This document shows, in pieces, positions 26,311 through 35,993 of a DNA stretch of 64,000 nucleotides. Below the pieces are notes generated by a model. It was not told the DNA's origin, made no database searches, and saw only the letters and a list, made by a program, of their open reading frames with translations. Both the position numbers and the translations under genes were made by a program. The DNA comes from CAYNUJ01 sp964573255. Lineage in GTDB: Bacteria > Bacteroidota > Ignavibacteria > Ignavibacteriales > Melioribacteraceae. The stretch lies in assembly GCA_964573255.1 (NCBI GenBank), contig CAZNJB010000002.1, positions 110,879 through 174,878 of the forward strand, read 5' to 3'. Position 1 is the first letter of the stretch. Every line of letters begins with the position of its first letter.

Positions 26311-27351
26311 ATGAATACTTTCAGGTTTGCACATAGTGAATATCTTTATCTGCTTTACTTTCTGCCTCTAGCGGTAGTTTTATTTGTTTATGTATACAGA
26401 CGAAGAAATGCAGTTCTGAATAGATTTGCCAAAAGGATAATGCATCCGGTCTTATTCCCAAATTTAAGTACTGCAAAACCTATAATTAAATTTATCATTA
26501 CGATGATCGCAATTGCATTTATAATTATAGGTTTGGCAAATCCGCAATTGGGCTCTAAGATAGAGGAAGTAAAACAGGTAGGTATCGATGTATTTATTCT
26601 GCTCGATGTATCTAAAAGTATGACTGCTGAGGATATAAAACCCAACCGGTTGGAAAAAGCTAAATACGATATCGCAAGGTTAATACAACGATTACGCGGA
26701 GATAGAATCGGTTTAATAGTATTTGCTGGTGATGCCTATATTCAAATTCCGCTAACAACCGATTATGCGGCTGCAAATCTGTTTCTTAATGCAGTTGATG
26801 TGAATTCAGTTCCCCAGCAGGGTACGGCAATTGCTTCTGCAATTACTCTGGCTATGAAATCTTTCAAAGAAGATGCGGATACAAAAAAAGCAATTGTAAT
26901 TATTACCGATGGTGAAGATCACGAAGGCGATCTCGATGCGGTAGTTCAAGAAGCTGCCAATAAGGGGATATTAATCTACGCTATCGGTCTCGGTTCTCCG
27001 GCAGGGGTTCCTATTCCAATTTATAATAAATCCGGACAGAGAGTAGGCTACAAAAAAGACCGTAAGGGCGAGGTGGTTCTTACAAAATTAGATGAAGCTA
27101 CCTTGAAATTAATTACGGAGAAAGGCGGCGGCAAATATTATCGCGGTTCGAATACCGAAGATGAACTTGAAAAAATTTATAACGATTTAGCAAAATTGGA
27201 ACAAACCGAGTTTGGCGCTACTAAAATAACGGATTATGAAGATAGATTTTATTACTTGTTAATTCCTGCAATTATTTTACTTATTTTTGAATTCTTTATT
27301 CCTTCTACTAAGTCGAAATTATTAGCGAGACTAGTGGAGAGAGAAAGCTAA
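26311..27351 (+). CDS. batB: Aerotolerance protein BatB (VWA membrane protein)
   Basis: A 346-residue paralogue of BatA with the same layout: two N-terminal transmembrane helices, VWA domain with LDVSKSMTAEDI and TDGEDHEGD, and a C-terminal helix. The ATG directly follows the batA stop. BatA and BatB are thought to form a membrane complex. Confidence 0.9.
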   Translation: MNTFRFAHSEYLYLLYFLPLAVVLFVYVYRRRNAVLNRFAKRIMHPVLFPNLSTAKPIIKFIITMIAIAFIIIGLANPQLGSKIEEVKQVGIDVFILLDVSKSMTAEDIKPNRLEKAKYDIARLIQRLRGDRIGLIVFAGDAYIQIPLTTDYAAANLFLNAVDVNSVPQQGTAIASAITLAMKSFKEDADTKKAIVIITDGEDHEGDLDAVVQEAANKGILIYAIGLGSPAGVPIPIYNKSGQRVGYKKDRKGEVVLTKLDEATLKLITEKGGGKYYRGSNTEDELEKIYNDLAKLEQTEFGATKITDYEDRFYYLLIPAIILLIFEFFIPSTKSKLLARLVERES

Positions 27352-27352
27352 A

Positions 27353-28051
27353 ATGAAGAAGTTAATTCTGATATTATCGATATTGCCCGTGCTTTTAAGC
27401 GCTCAAAGCGTCCGCAGCCTTGTAAATAAAGGCGTCGATTTGTATGAGGAAGGGAAGTATTCGGATGCGGAAATAAATTTCAGGAAGGGGCTGGAAAAAG
27501 AATTGGAATCCTTCGAGGGGCATTTCAATTTAGGCGATGCATTTTACAAACAGGGAAAATACGAGGACGCATTAAAAGCATATCAAAATGCACTTGCTTT
27601 TGCTAAAGACGATTATCAAAAATCGAAAGTGTTCCATAATATCGGGAATGCTCTTCTAAAGCAGGACTCGATTAAGCAAAGCATAAGTGCGTATGCAAAA
27701 TCTCTCAAACTCGATCCGAACGACTTGGATACTAAATATAACTTATCTTATGCTTTGAAAAAATTGCAGCAGCAGAAGAAACAAAATCAGAATCAGAATA
27801 AACAGAACAAAGACAATAAACAAAACAAAGATAAGCAGCAAAATAAAAAACAGCAGCAGAATCAGAATCAAAATAAGAAACAAGATCAAAAGAAAAATCA
27901 GAATAAACAGCAACAACAACAGCAGCAACAAAAATTGGATAAAGAGCAGGCAAAGAGAATATTGGATGCTTTGAAGAAAAAAGAAGCCAAACTGCAAAAG
28001 AAATTGAGAAAACAGAAAGGTAAAGTTGTTAAAAAAGCTAAAGATTGGTAA
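27353..28051 (+). CDS. batC: Aerotolerance protein BatC (TPR, Q/N/K-rich tail)
   Basis: A 232-residue exported protein: signal peptide (about 1-18), three TPR-type helices pairs (about 20-140), then a low-complexity Gln/Lys/Asn tail (about 139-195, encoded by 27765-27940), and a basic helical end. TPR parts mediate protein contacts, probably with other Bat proteins in the periplasm. The tail is unusually long for the family and its CAG/CAA-rich DNA may vary in length between strains. The start lies 1 base after the batB stop. Confidence 0.85.
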   Translation: MKKLILILSILPVLLSAQSVRSLVNKGVDLYEEGKYSDAEINFRKGLEKELESFEGHFNLGDAFYKQGKYEDALKAYQNALAFAKDDYQKSKVFHNIGNALLKQDSIKQSISAYAKSLKLDPNDLDTKYNLSYALKKLQQQKKQNQNQNKQNKDNKQNKDKQQNKKQQQNQNQNKKQDQKKNQNKQQQQQQQQKLDKEQAKRILDALKKKEAKLQKKLRKQKGKVVKKAKDW

Positions 28052-29902
28052 ATGAATTTATTGAAAAATAAATATCTGTACATATTTGTAATCTTATTTG
28101 GGTTAATAACTGCGAATAATTCTTTCGCACAAAGGTTTACTGTTACTGCAGATAAAACAACCGTTGGTGAATTCGAATCTTTTCAAGTTTATTTCGAATT
28201 CAGAGGCGGTGATATTAATAAAGTTGAAAATTTCATTCCCCCTTCATTCGACGGATTCCGAATTCTAGGCGGTCCCAATCAATCGACAAGTATGCAAATA
28301 ATAAACGGAAAGGTTTCCGGAAGTATCTCTTATTCCTATGTATTAAGACCGCAGAGAGTTGGGAGTTTTACGATTGAGCCGGCTTCGGTTCTTTATGAAG
28401 GTAAACGATATGTTACCAAACCTCTAATTATTAAAGTGGTTAAAGGGCGTTCCACTCAGCCCAAACAACAGTCTCGCAATCAAAATTCCGGCGGATTAAC
28501 CGAAGCTGATATTGCTAAGAATGTTTTTCTGAAGGCTATTCCTTCAAAATTGCACGTTACGCAAGGCGAACAGCTAATAGTTACTTTTAAGCTTTATACA
28601 AAATTAAATATTTCATCTCCTTCAATTTCCAAACTACCCGTTTATCAAGGTTTTTGGGCGGAGGATTTGGATTTACCGAGAAATATTTCGTTTGAAATAG
28701 AAATGTATAACGGAGAGCGTTTTAGAGTTGCCACAATTAAGAAAGTAGCGCTCTTCCCAACTAAAAGCGGTAATCTTGAAATATCTCCGTTCGAATTAAA
28801 TGTTCCGGTACTGATTCGAAAAAGAAGAACTTCACGTTCCCTCTTTGACGATTTCTTTAACGATCCTTTTTTCGGAAGAACGGAAACATACGAGTTCTTA
28901 GCCCGTTCGAATAAAATAAAGATTAAAGTTGATCCCTTGCCAGTTAAAAATGTTCCCCCATCCTTCAAAGGAGCCGTGGGCGAATTCTCGATGAAAGGGT
29001 ATCTGGATAAGAATAAGGTTAAAATTAATGAACCGGTTTCATTAAAGATTCACATTTCGGGTAAGGGTAATTTGAAATTAGTGAATATGCCGGAATTAAT
29101 TTTGCCTGCTGGATTTGAGCAATACGATCCGAAAGAATCGGAGAATATTTCAAATACCGAAATTATTTCAGGAACTAAAACCGTTGAATATTTGATTGTA
29201 CCGAGAATTCCAGGTAAAAAGGAAATACCGAAAATTGAATTTTCATTCTACAGTTTGAAAGAGAAGAGATATAAAACTTTAACGGTTGGTCCTTTCGAAC
29301 TGGAAATTGAAGGGGACAATTCGGCGGTGCAAATTCCTTCTTCAGGTAATTTCAGTAAGGAAGATATTAGACTGCTTACCGAAGATATTCGTTTTATTAA
29401 AACGAAAATAAATTTAATTAGAATTTCGAATGCAAAAGAATTTCCTACTTGGTTCTTCTTTGCTTTACTCCTTCCTGCTATTTTCTTGGGAGGTATTGTT
29501 GCGTGGCGTAGAAGAACGGATAAACTGCGCGGAAACGTAAGGTTAATGCGTTCTCAAAAAGCAGAAAAAGCAGCGCGGAAAAGATTGAAACTTGCAAAGA
29601 AAGCTTTGGATCAAAAGGATACTGTTCTGTTCTACGACGAAATCGCAAAAGCTTTGCAAGGCTATTTGGAAGATAAATTATTCATTCAAACATCTGAATT
29701 CACTATTGATAGGGCAATTGAAAAACTTGCCGAAAGTAATGTTGATCATCAATTGACTGAAAATGTAAAGGAAATTTTCAATAAATGTGAATTTGCACGT
29801 TTCGCCCCGGGTAAAAGTGAAAGTGCAGAAGCGGATCTTTACAAATTTACTTTTGATTTAATTACAAAACTGGAAAACTCTATTAAACAGGAAATGAAAT
29901 GA
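28052..29902 (+). CDS. batD: Aerotolerance protein BatD
   Basis: A 616-residue protein with signal peptide (cut near FAQ, residue 27), a long periplasmic part of repeated beta-sandwich domains starting RFTVTADKTTVGEFESFQV-like, one transmembrane helix (about 468-488) and a cytoplasmic helical tail. Opening and topology are those of BatD (oxygen tolerance domain). The ATG follows the batC stop without gap and its end overlaps batE by 4 bases. Confidence 0.88.
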   Translation: MNLLKNKYLYIFVILFGLITANNSFAQRFTVTADKTTVGEFESFQVYFEFRGGDINKVENFIPPSFDGFRILGGPNQSTSMQIINGKVSGSISYSYVLRPQRVGSFTIEPASVLYEGKRYVTKPLIIKVVKGRSTQPKQQSRNQNSGGLTEADIAKNVFLKAIPSKLHVTQGEQLIVTFKLYTKLNISSPSISKLPVYQGFWAEDLDLPRNISFEIEMYNGERFRVATIKKVALFPTKSGNLEISPFELNVPVLIRKRRTSRSLFDDFFNDPFFGRTETYEFLARSNKIKIKVDPLPVKNVPPSFKGAVGEFSMKGYLDKNKVKINEPVSLKIHISGKGNLKLVNMPELILPAGFEQYDPKESENISNTEIISGTKTVEYLIVPRIPGKKEIPKIEFSFYSLKEKRYKTLTVGPFELEIEGDNSAVQIPSSGNFSKEDIRLLTEDIRFIKTKINLIRISNAKEFPTWFFFALLLPAIFLGGIVAWRRRTDKLRGNVRLMRSQKAEKAARKRLKLAKKALDQKDTVLFYDEIAKALQGYLEDKLFIQTSEFTIDRAIEKLAESNVDHQLTENVKEIFNKCEFARFAPGKSESAEADLYKFTFDLITKLENSIKQEMK

Positions 29903-30657
29903 GAATAAGGGTTTTGTTATATATTTTATTGTTTTCTCTTGTTTCGAGCAGTTCGGCTTTCCAATTTAATGATTTGATTGAGAAGGCTAATAAAAATTAT
30001 CAGCAGGAAAATTATCAAGAGGCATTAAACGATTATCTTAAAATTCAACAGAACGGTTATGAAAGCGCCGAACTTTACTACAACATCGGCAATTGCTTCT
30101 ACAGATTGGGGAAGATAGGGTATGCAATATTATATTACGAAAAAGCGTTGCTGCTTAATCCCGATGACGATGATATTATTTATAATTTATCCATAGCAAA
30201 GGCGCATACTGTCGATAAAATAAATGAAGTTCCTCAAATGTTTCTTGTAGAATGGTGGGATTCTATTTTATCCTGGTTTACCCTTACAGGTTGGGCAATA
30301 TTTACAACAGTGATTTATATTTTATTGATAATAAGTTTCGGCATTTATTTCTTATCAAGTACAATCTCGAATAGACGCTTGGGTTTCTATTTAGGAGTAT
30401 TCTTTCTTGTAGGATCTATCTTTTCCGGTATTACTCTTGCCTCAAAATATAATAAGGAAAATAATTCCCGTTTTGCCGTATTGATAAGTAATACAGTTAC
30501 CGTCAAACAATCTCCGAATGAAAGAGCCGCAGATGCGTTTTTAATTCACGAAGGTTTAAAATTTTCAATTGAAGATGAACTCGATAATTGGGTGAAAATA
30601 AAATTGCCCGACGGTAAAGTTGGCTGGTTAATGAAAGGAGAATTCGAAATAATCTAA
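29899..30657 (+). CDS. batE: Aerotolerance protein BatE (TPR and SH3-like)
   Basis: A 252-residue protein with signal peptide (about 1-21), TPR repeats (about 25-110, with YYNIGNCFYRLGKIGYAILY), two transmembrane helices (about 125-150 and 160-178) and a C-terminal bacterial SH3-like domain ending DGKVGWLMKGEFEII. This is the BatE arrangement. It overlaps batD by 4 bases (ATGA). No terminator is visible behind it. Confidence 0.85.
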   Translation: MRIRVLLYILLFSLVSSSSAFQFNDLIEKANKNYQQENYQEALNDYLKIQQNGYESAELYYNIGNCFYRLGKIGYAILYYEKALLLNPDDDDIIYNLSIAKAHTVDKINEVPQMFLVEWWDSILSWFTLTGWAIFTTVIYILLIISFGIYFLSSTISNRRLGFYLGVFFLVGSIFSGITLASKYNKENNSRFAVLISNTVTVKQSPNERAADAFLIHEGLKFSIEDELDNWVKIKLPDGKVGWLMKGEFEII

Positions 30658-30889
30658 GTGTGAATTACAATTCGAGCAATTGATGAATTGCTGCAATTCT
30701 TCGACCAATCGCTAAAGGTAAAATCTATCTGTTAAATCTGATATTTCCGCAATACAGTTGGAATAATGCAAAAGCTGCGTATGATCCAGTGGATAAATTC
30801 CAATATTATCTCGCACTCATCTGTTTCACTTCCTTTTTAATTATATTTTAGTTATCTTGAAAAGTAAATCAGACATTAGGTATGAAAGT

Positions 30890-31165
30890 ATGAATAAAGT
30901 GTTAACATATTATATATTTTTCTTTTCTTTCGTTGTATCTTTTCTCGTAATGAGTTTTATGATAGTTGATTTACAAACAAACACTGCCTCAATATCGCGC
31001 GATCAAATATTGCATGATAGATTTGAGAAAAAACCCCATTCCTTAGAAGAAGACTGTCCCTGGATTCAAGAACATAAACAAGAATACGGAGACCGGGAAA
31101 GAAAGGGCACAAGAAAATATCGTCCCGTTAATTTAAATACTAAAGCTCCGGTAAAAATCATTTAG
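30890..31165 (+). CDS. Hypothetical single-pass membrane protein (91 aa)
   Basis: A short protein with one strong hydrophobic helix (about residues 6-28) and a charged, basic C-terminal region with a DCPWIQEHK stretch. ATG 30890 is chosen over TTG 30857 because the hydrophobic segment then begins at the N-terminus; a weak TTAGG stands about 9 bases upstream. No family is recognised. It lies between batE and an M48 protease, with about 80 bases to the latter. Confidence 0.55.
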   Translation: MNKVLTYYIFFFSFVVSFLVMSFMIVDLQTNTASISRDQILHDRFEKKPHSLEEDCPWIQEHKQEYGDRERKGTRKYRPVNLNTKAPVKII

Positions 31166-31242
31166 TTTAATTCAATCTTTAAATTCCATGTGTATTTTCG
31201 GATATTTCGCATCTCATTGTGTAAATATTCTATGGGTAATTA

Positions 31243-32334
31243 ATGGACGCAAAAAAATATAACAATATCAAACTAGCAGTCGGTATTACCGAAACTTTTC
31301 TCACATTCGTTTTCCTTCTTTTGTTTGTATTTTCCGGTTTAAGCACGGAACTAGTAAAATTTTTAGAAAATTATTTTTCGAATAAATATTTGATATTTAC
31401 TTCATTTACGTTTTCAGTAGGATTTATTTTATCACTTCTGTTTTTCCCTCTAAGTTATTATTCGGAATTTTATCTCGAGCATAAATACGGTTTGTCCAAT
31501 CAAACCTTTTGGCAGTGGATTGTTGAGGATATTAAGGGAGTTGCCGTAGGTGTTGTGATTGGATTGCCTTTATTGATATTATTCTTCTACTTCATTAATG
31601 CCGTTGGCGATAATTGGTGGCTCTATTTTGCTTTTGTTTTATTCTTTTTCAGTGTTGTTCTCGCACAAGTGGCTCCGGTAATTCTGCTTCCGATATTTTA
31701 TAAAATCACTCCAATTGAAAACGAAGAGTTGATTGCGAGAATTAAAAAACTTGGTGAGAATGCAGGATTAAAAGTTGAGAATGTTTATAATTTTAATATG
31801 AGCAAGAACACAAAAAAAGCTAACGCGGCGTTTACAGGATTGGGAAAAACAAAGAGAATTATTTTGGGTGATACGCTTTTGGAAAACTTTACCGTTGACG
31901 AAATTGAGACTGTAATAGCGCATGAAATGGGACATTATAAGAAGAAGCATATACTTAAAAATATACTCCTTAGTACCGTTACAAGTTTTGTGGTATTATT
32001 TTTAATAGCATATTTTTATAAAGTATCATTAACTTGGTTTGATTTTAACTCAATTACTCAAATTGAAGCCACACCTCTTTTAGTAATTTGGGGAATGTTG
32101 ATCGGATTAATAACCACGCCTTTATCTAATTTACTGAGCCGGAAATTTGAATACGAAGCCGATGAGTATGCTGTGCGGGAAACAAAAAAAGGGGATATTT
32201 TTATAAATACACTGAATAAATTGAATGAGCAGAATTTAGGCGATAAAGAACCGCATCCTTTTGTTGAATGGTTCTTCTATTCACATCCGTCAATAAAGAA
32301 AAGAATTGAATATATTTCGACTATGAAAATATAA
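31243..32334 (+). CDS. M48-family membrane zinc metallopeptidase (Ste24/HtpX-like)
   Basis: A 363-residue integral membrane protease with about six hydrophobic segments, the zinc motif HEMGH (about residue 227) and the downstream third ligand in FEYEADEYA (about 307). The overall layout is that of CAAX-protease-1-type (Ste24-like) M48B enzymes, which cleave membrane or misfolded proteins. Several transmembrane helices lie before the HExxH motif, as in Ste24. The substrate is not known. Confidence 0.88.
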   Translation: MDAKKYNNIKLAVGITETFLTFVFLLLFVFSGLSTELVKFLENYFSNKYLIFTSFTFSVGFILSLLFFPLSYYSEFYLEHKYGLSNQTFWQWIVEDIKGVAVGVVIGLPLLILFFYFINAVGDNWWLYFAFVLFFFSVVLAQVAPVILLPIFYKITPIENEELIARIKKLGENAGLKVENVYNFNMSKNTKKANAAFTGLGKTKRIILGDTLLENFTVDEIETVIAHEMGHYKKKHILKNILLSTVTSFVVLFLIAYFYKVSLTWFDFNSITQIEATPLLVIWGMLIGLITTPLSNLLSRKFEYEADEYAVRETKKGDIFINTLNKLNEQNLGDKEPHPFVEWFFYSHPSIKKRIEYISTMKI

Positions 32335-32344
32335 GAATCAGTTT

Positions 32345-33886
32345 ATGAAAAAAATTACTACAAGAATTATTATACTAATTGGATTATTTATTGCTTCGTG
32401 TACATTCGATGGAGGTAACGCTCCAATAATCCCTGACGATCAAAGAATCCCTCATTCGCCGAGTCCTGCAGATAATGCATCGGATCAACCGCTTGCACTT
32501 GTTCTTAAATGGAATTCGGTTGACGCAGTTTCATACGATCTTTATTTTGATACGGCTAACCCTCCGCAAATTTTGAAATATTCCAATCTCGATACTGCTA
32601 AATCTGCTGTAGTTGCAGGACTTAAAAATGCAACTACATATTATTGGAGAGTGGTAGCAAAACTTAAAGATGGCAGCAAATTGGAAAGTCCTGTTTGGAA
32701 ATTCACTACTCTGGCACAAAATAATGGTAATGGATATGTATTGATTGAACACCAGCTTTATACAGAGCTGCCGCATATTGTCAATATTCTATTTCAAGTT
32801 GTTGATTTAAATGGGAAAGGGATTGATTTTCTTACTGCATCCGATTTTGAACTTTTGGAAGACGGAGTAGTTGTCGATCAAACAGAATCGGAATTGAAGA
32901 TATTCAAAAGGGATCAAACCCCTTATGAATTAAGAACAATTTTAATGCTTGATAATAGTACAAGTTTATCGCCGGAATTACAAAATATTAAAAGCGCTGC
33001 GTTAGATTTTGTGAATAATTTAGTTCCCGGTCAAACAGTAGCAATATACGCTTTTTCGGAAGAAGCAGTTTTGCTTCAAGATTTTACTGATAATGTTGGG
33101 CTGTTAACAAGTGCAATAAATTCATTGACGATTGGTTTTTCAACAACTAATCTATACGGCGCAGTTATAACGGGCGCAAGTAGAATGGCCGATATTTTTG
33201 ATGTGGATAATATAGTTCAGAGCGCAATGATTGTCTTTACCGATGGAAAAGATACTCAGGGTAGAAATACACTTGTTCAAGCTGCTGCGGCAATTGGCAG
33301 TAAGCGGGTTTATACAGTAGGATTGGGAAATGATATTGATCCAATCGTATTAAATCAATTGGGTACTGCCGGTTTTTATTCCCTTTCAAACGTATCGGAT
33401 CTTTCGGTAACATTTTTAACAATTGGGCAGGAATTAAACAAATTTGCTAATAGCTTTTACTGGTTGCGTTATCGGAGTCCCAAAAGAGGCAATAATGATC
33501 ACACTCTAACTTTACAGATTGTAAATAATGCGAATGTTGGAACTGGTTCGTTTATCAGTGATAATTTCAACAGTGCGGGATTTTTCTCTATTACTCCGGG
33601 TATTTACTTCAACTCGAGCAGTTCAAATCCTGTGGGTGTTGATACCGTATATTTATTTATCGGTTCAAGTTCTCAGATTGTCACGGTGTCTTCCTATTTG
33701 GTTGATAATCCGCCGTCATTCACTTGGAGTATTCCGGATACAAATATTGCCAAACTTCAGCTAGTTTCTGGAGACAATTCGAAAGCAACAATTTCCCCCG
33801 GAGATAATAAAGGAATTACTTCTACACTCGTAACTGATGTGAAAAATGCCGGCATTTCTAAGCGGTTGTATATAAAAGTAAATTAA
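32345..33886 (+). CDS. VWA-domain lipoprotein with fibronectin-III-like domain
   Basis: A 513-residue envelope protein. The N-terminus is a lipoprotein signal with lipobox IASC (Cys19). A fibronectin-III-like domain (about 35-125; SAVVAGLKNATTYYWRVVAK) precedes a VWA domain (about 195-370) with MIDAS LDNSTSLS and FTDGKDTQG. The C-terminal part (about 400-510) is beta-rich and Ser/Asn-rich. VWA lipoproteins usually bind metal-dependent protein ligands at the cell surface. It starts 10 bases after the M48 gene. Partner unknown. Confidence 0.8.
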   Translation: MKKITTRIIILIGLFIASCTFDGGNAPIIPDDQRIPHSPSPADNASDQPLALVLKWNSVDAVSYDLYFDTANPPQILKYSNLDTAKSAVVAGLKNATTYYWRVVAKLKDGSKLESPVWKFTTLAQNNGNGYVLIEHQLYTELPHIVNILFQVVDLNGKGIDFLTASDFELLEDGVVVDQTESELKIFKRDQTPYELRTILMLDNSTSLSPELQNIKSAALDFVNNLVPGQTVAIYAFSEEAVLLQDFTDNVGLLTSAINSLTIGFSTTNLYGAVITGASRMADIFDVDNIVQSAMIVFTDGKDTQGRNTLVQAAAAIGSKRVYTVGLGNDIDPIVLNQLGTAGFYSLSNVSDLSVTFLTIGQELNKFANSFYWLRYRSPKRGNNDHTLTLQIVNNANVGTGSFISDNFNSAGFFSITPGIYFNSSSSNPVGVDTVYLFIGSSSQIVTVSSYLVDNPPSFTWSIPDTNIAKLQLVSGDNSKATISPGDNKGITSTLVTDVKNAGISKRLYIKVN

Positions 33887-33897
33887 GGTGATAAAAA

Positions 33898-34191
33898 ATG
33901 AATGTTTCTAAGAAAGATGTTGAGTACATAGCAAAATTATCTAAGCTTAAATTAAATGAAGAAGAACTCGAAGGTTATACGAAAGATCTGAATCAAATTT
34001 TGGAATATATCGATAAATTAAATGAACTCGATACGAGTGATGTTGAACCATTGTCTCATCCTTTAGAGACGAAAAATGTGATGAGAGAAGATCAGCCGGT
34101 AACCTCGATTGAGAGGGAAAAAGCATTAAAGAACGCTCCCAAATCGAATGAAGAGTTTTTCAAAGTGCCTAAAGTAATCAAGCAGAACTGA
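33898..34191 (+). CDS. gatC: Glutamyl/aspartyl-tRNA amidotransferase subunit GatC
   Basis: A 97-residue protein covering the whole GatC family: VEYIAKLSKLKLNEEEL near the start, YIDKLNELDTSDVEPLSHPL in the middle, and a C-terminal NEEFFKVPKVI. GatC joins GatA and GatB in the amidotransferase that makes Gln-tRNA or Asn-tRNA. GatA and GatB are not in this window. AAGGTGA precedes the ATG; kdsB follows 13 bases later. Confidence 0.93.
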   Translation: MNVSKKDVEYIAKLSKLKLNEEELEGYTKDLNQILEYIDKLNELDTSDVEPLSHPLETKNVMREDQPVTSIEREKALKNAPKSNEEFFKVPKVIKQN

Positions 34192-34204
34192 GGGAATTGC
34201 AGGT

Positions 34205-34960
34205 ATGATATTAGGTGTTATTCCCGCTCGATTTGCTTCTTCCAGATTGATGGGAAAACCGCTTGCAATGATTGGTGGAAAACCTATGATTTGGCACACC
34301 TATATGCAGGCTTCAAAGAGCAAATTGCTTGATGATATTTTGATTGCGGTTGATGATAAGCGTGTTTACGATGTTGTTAAAGGATTCGGCGCTCGAGTAA
34401 AAATGACTCCTCATCACCTTCCTTCCGGCTCAGACAGAATTGCATATGCAGTTAAAAATTTGCGTTCTGCTGATATCATCGTTAATATTCAGGGAGATGA
34501 GCCCTTTATTAAAGGGGAGATGATAGATGAAGCCATAGAGCCTTTATTATTCGATCATTCGGTGGAGGTCTCGACTTTGGCTAAAAGAGTAACTACGGTA
34601 GAAGAATTAAAATCTCCTTCTATTCCTAAAGTTGTTTTCGATTATAATAATTACGCCCTCTATTTTTCGCGTTCGCCAATACCTTTTGTGCGTGATGTCA
34701 GAACCAATTTGGAAAAGGTGCGTAAGGCTGAAATTTACAAACATGTTGGGCTTTATGTTTACAGAAAAGAAGCATTGATAAAATTCACTTCTATTAAACC
34801 GACCGATTTGGAATTAACCGAAAAATTGGAGCAGTTGAGAATGCTCGAAAGCGGAATGAAAATAAAGGTTGTTGTTACAGAACACGAAAGTTTTTCAGTT
34901 GATACGCCGGAAGACTTGGAACGTGCTCGGTTTATTTATTCCCAAATAAATGAAGAGTAA
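34205..34960 (+). CDS. kdsB: 3-deoxy-manno-octulosonate cytidylyltransferase KdsB
   Basis: A 251-residue cytoplasmic enzyme that activates Kdo with CTP for lipopolysaccharide core synthesis. The N-terminal IPARFASSRLMGKPLAMI nucleotide-binding block, SGSDRIAYAV, NIQGDEPFI and KHVGLYVYRKE are all KdsB hallmarks. It indicates a Gram-negative outer membrane. It is followed without a gap by the PLP enzyme. Confidence 0.95.
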   Translation: MILGVIPARFASSRLMGKPLAMIGGKPMIWHTYMQASKSKLLDDILIAVDDKRVYDVVKGFGARVKMTPHHLPSGSDRIAYAVKNLRSADIIVNIQGDEPFIKGEMIDEAIEPLLFDHSVEVSTLAKRVTTVEELKSPSIPKVVFDYNNYALYFSRSPIPFVRDVRTNLEKVRKAEIYKHVGLYVYRKEALIKFTSIKPTDLELTEKLEQLRMLESGMKIKVVVTEHESFSVDTPEDLERARFIYSQINEE

Positions 34961-35932
34961 ATGCAAATGAAGGAACCGAAGAAATTAGCGATTGCGAATA
35001 TTCCTACTCCCATTCAGCAGAAAGAATTTAACGGATGCAAGTTCTGGGTTAAAAGAGATGATTTGACAGGCGTGGAACTTTCTGGCAATAAGGTTCGCAA
35101 ACTTGAGTATTTGCTTGCTGATGCCCTCAAAGAAAAAGCGGATTATGTTTTTACTTGCGGAGGTGAACAGTCGAATCATTGTCGTGCAACCGCAATTGCC
35201 GCCGCGACTGTAGGAATTAAAACGAAATTATTTCTTTGGGGAATGGATAGAAAAAATGCTTCCGGAAATTTATTCTTCGATAAACTCGTCGGTTCGGAAA
35301 TTAATTATGTTTCCAAGGATGAGTATTTTAATATTTCCCAAATTATGGAGAGCGAAAAGGAGAAATTAAAGAAGAAAGGGAAGAAAGTTTATATTATTCC
35401 CGAAGGAGGTTCTTCGGAGTTAGGGATTTGGGGATATATAAATTTCGTTAAAGAATTAAAAGACAAAATGGGGAATAGACGTATAAAGGGAATTATTACT
35501 GCAGCTGGGAGTGGAGGAACAACGGCCGGATTAATGATTGGCGCGTTTTTATATAATTTGCCGTTAAAAATTTTTGCAGTAAATGTTCTTTACGATAAAG
35601 CTACAATTGAAAATAAAATTTTTACTCTTTTGGAAAGAGCGGTTCGTAAATATAAGTTGAAATTGAAAATCGATAATTCTGTACTGGAAATTCTCGACGG
35701 ATATTCCGAAGAAGGATATAAGAAAATAGAAGATAAAAAGGTGGAAGTTATTGTTGAGTTTTTTAAACAATCGGGTATGCTTCTCGATCCGGCATATACG
35801 GGAAAGGCATTTTATGCTTTTAATGAAAACTTTCTCATCGGTAAGAAGAGCTCTAGTGTGATTTTTACCCATACAGGTGGATTATTCGGTGTGTTTAATA
35901 AGAGTAAGCAGTATTTGGCAGCTGTAAGTTAA
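34961..35932 (+). CDS. D-cysteine desulfhydrase / ACC deaminase family PLP enzyme
   Basis: A 323-residue fold-type-II PLP enzyme. LSGNKVRKLEYLLADA carries the PLP lysine, CGGEQSNHCRA is the phosphate/substrate loop, and GSGGTTAGL the glycine-rich PLP site. The family splits D-cysteine to pyruvate, H2S and ammonia, or deaminates 1-aminocyclopropane-1-carboxylate; related thermophile enzymes act on other D- or L-cysteine forms. The exact reaction is open. The ATG directly abuts the kdsB stop. Confidence 0.82.
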   Translation: MQMKEPKKLAIANIPTPIQQKEFNGCKFWVKRDDLTGVELSGNKVRKLEYLLADALKEKADYVFTCGGEQSNHCRATAIAAATVGIKTKLFLWGMDRKNASGNLFFDKLVGSEINYVSKDEYFNISQIMESEKEKLKKKGKKVYIIPEGGSSELGIWGYINFVKELKDKMGNRRIKGIITAAGSGGTTAGLMIGAFLYNLPLKIFAVNVLYDKATIENKIFTLLERAVRKYKLKLKIDNSVLEILDGYSEEGYKKIEDKKVEVIVEFFKQSGMLLDPAYTGKAFYAFNENFLIGKKSSSVIFTHTGGLFGVFNKSKQYLAAVS

Positions 35933-35993
35933 CTTTACTTTTTAATCGTTTGGGTTTATTTTAGTAATAGTGAATGTTTATGCAGGAGAAGAA

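Noticed and set aside
27732..28083. Long minus-strand frames opposite batC
   Set aside because: They are the complement of the CAG/CAA-rich tail and give only Leu/Phe/Ile runs; a shadow of low-complexity coding DNA.
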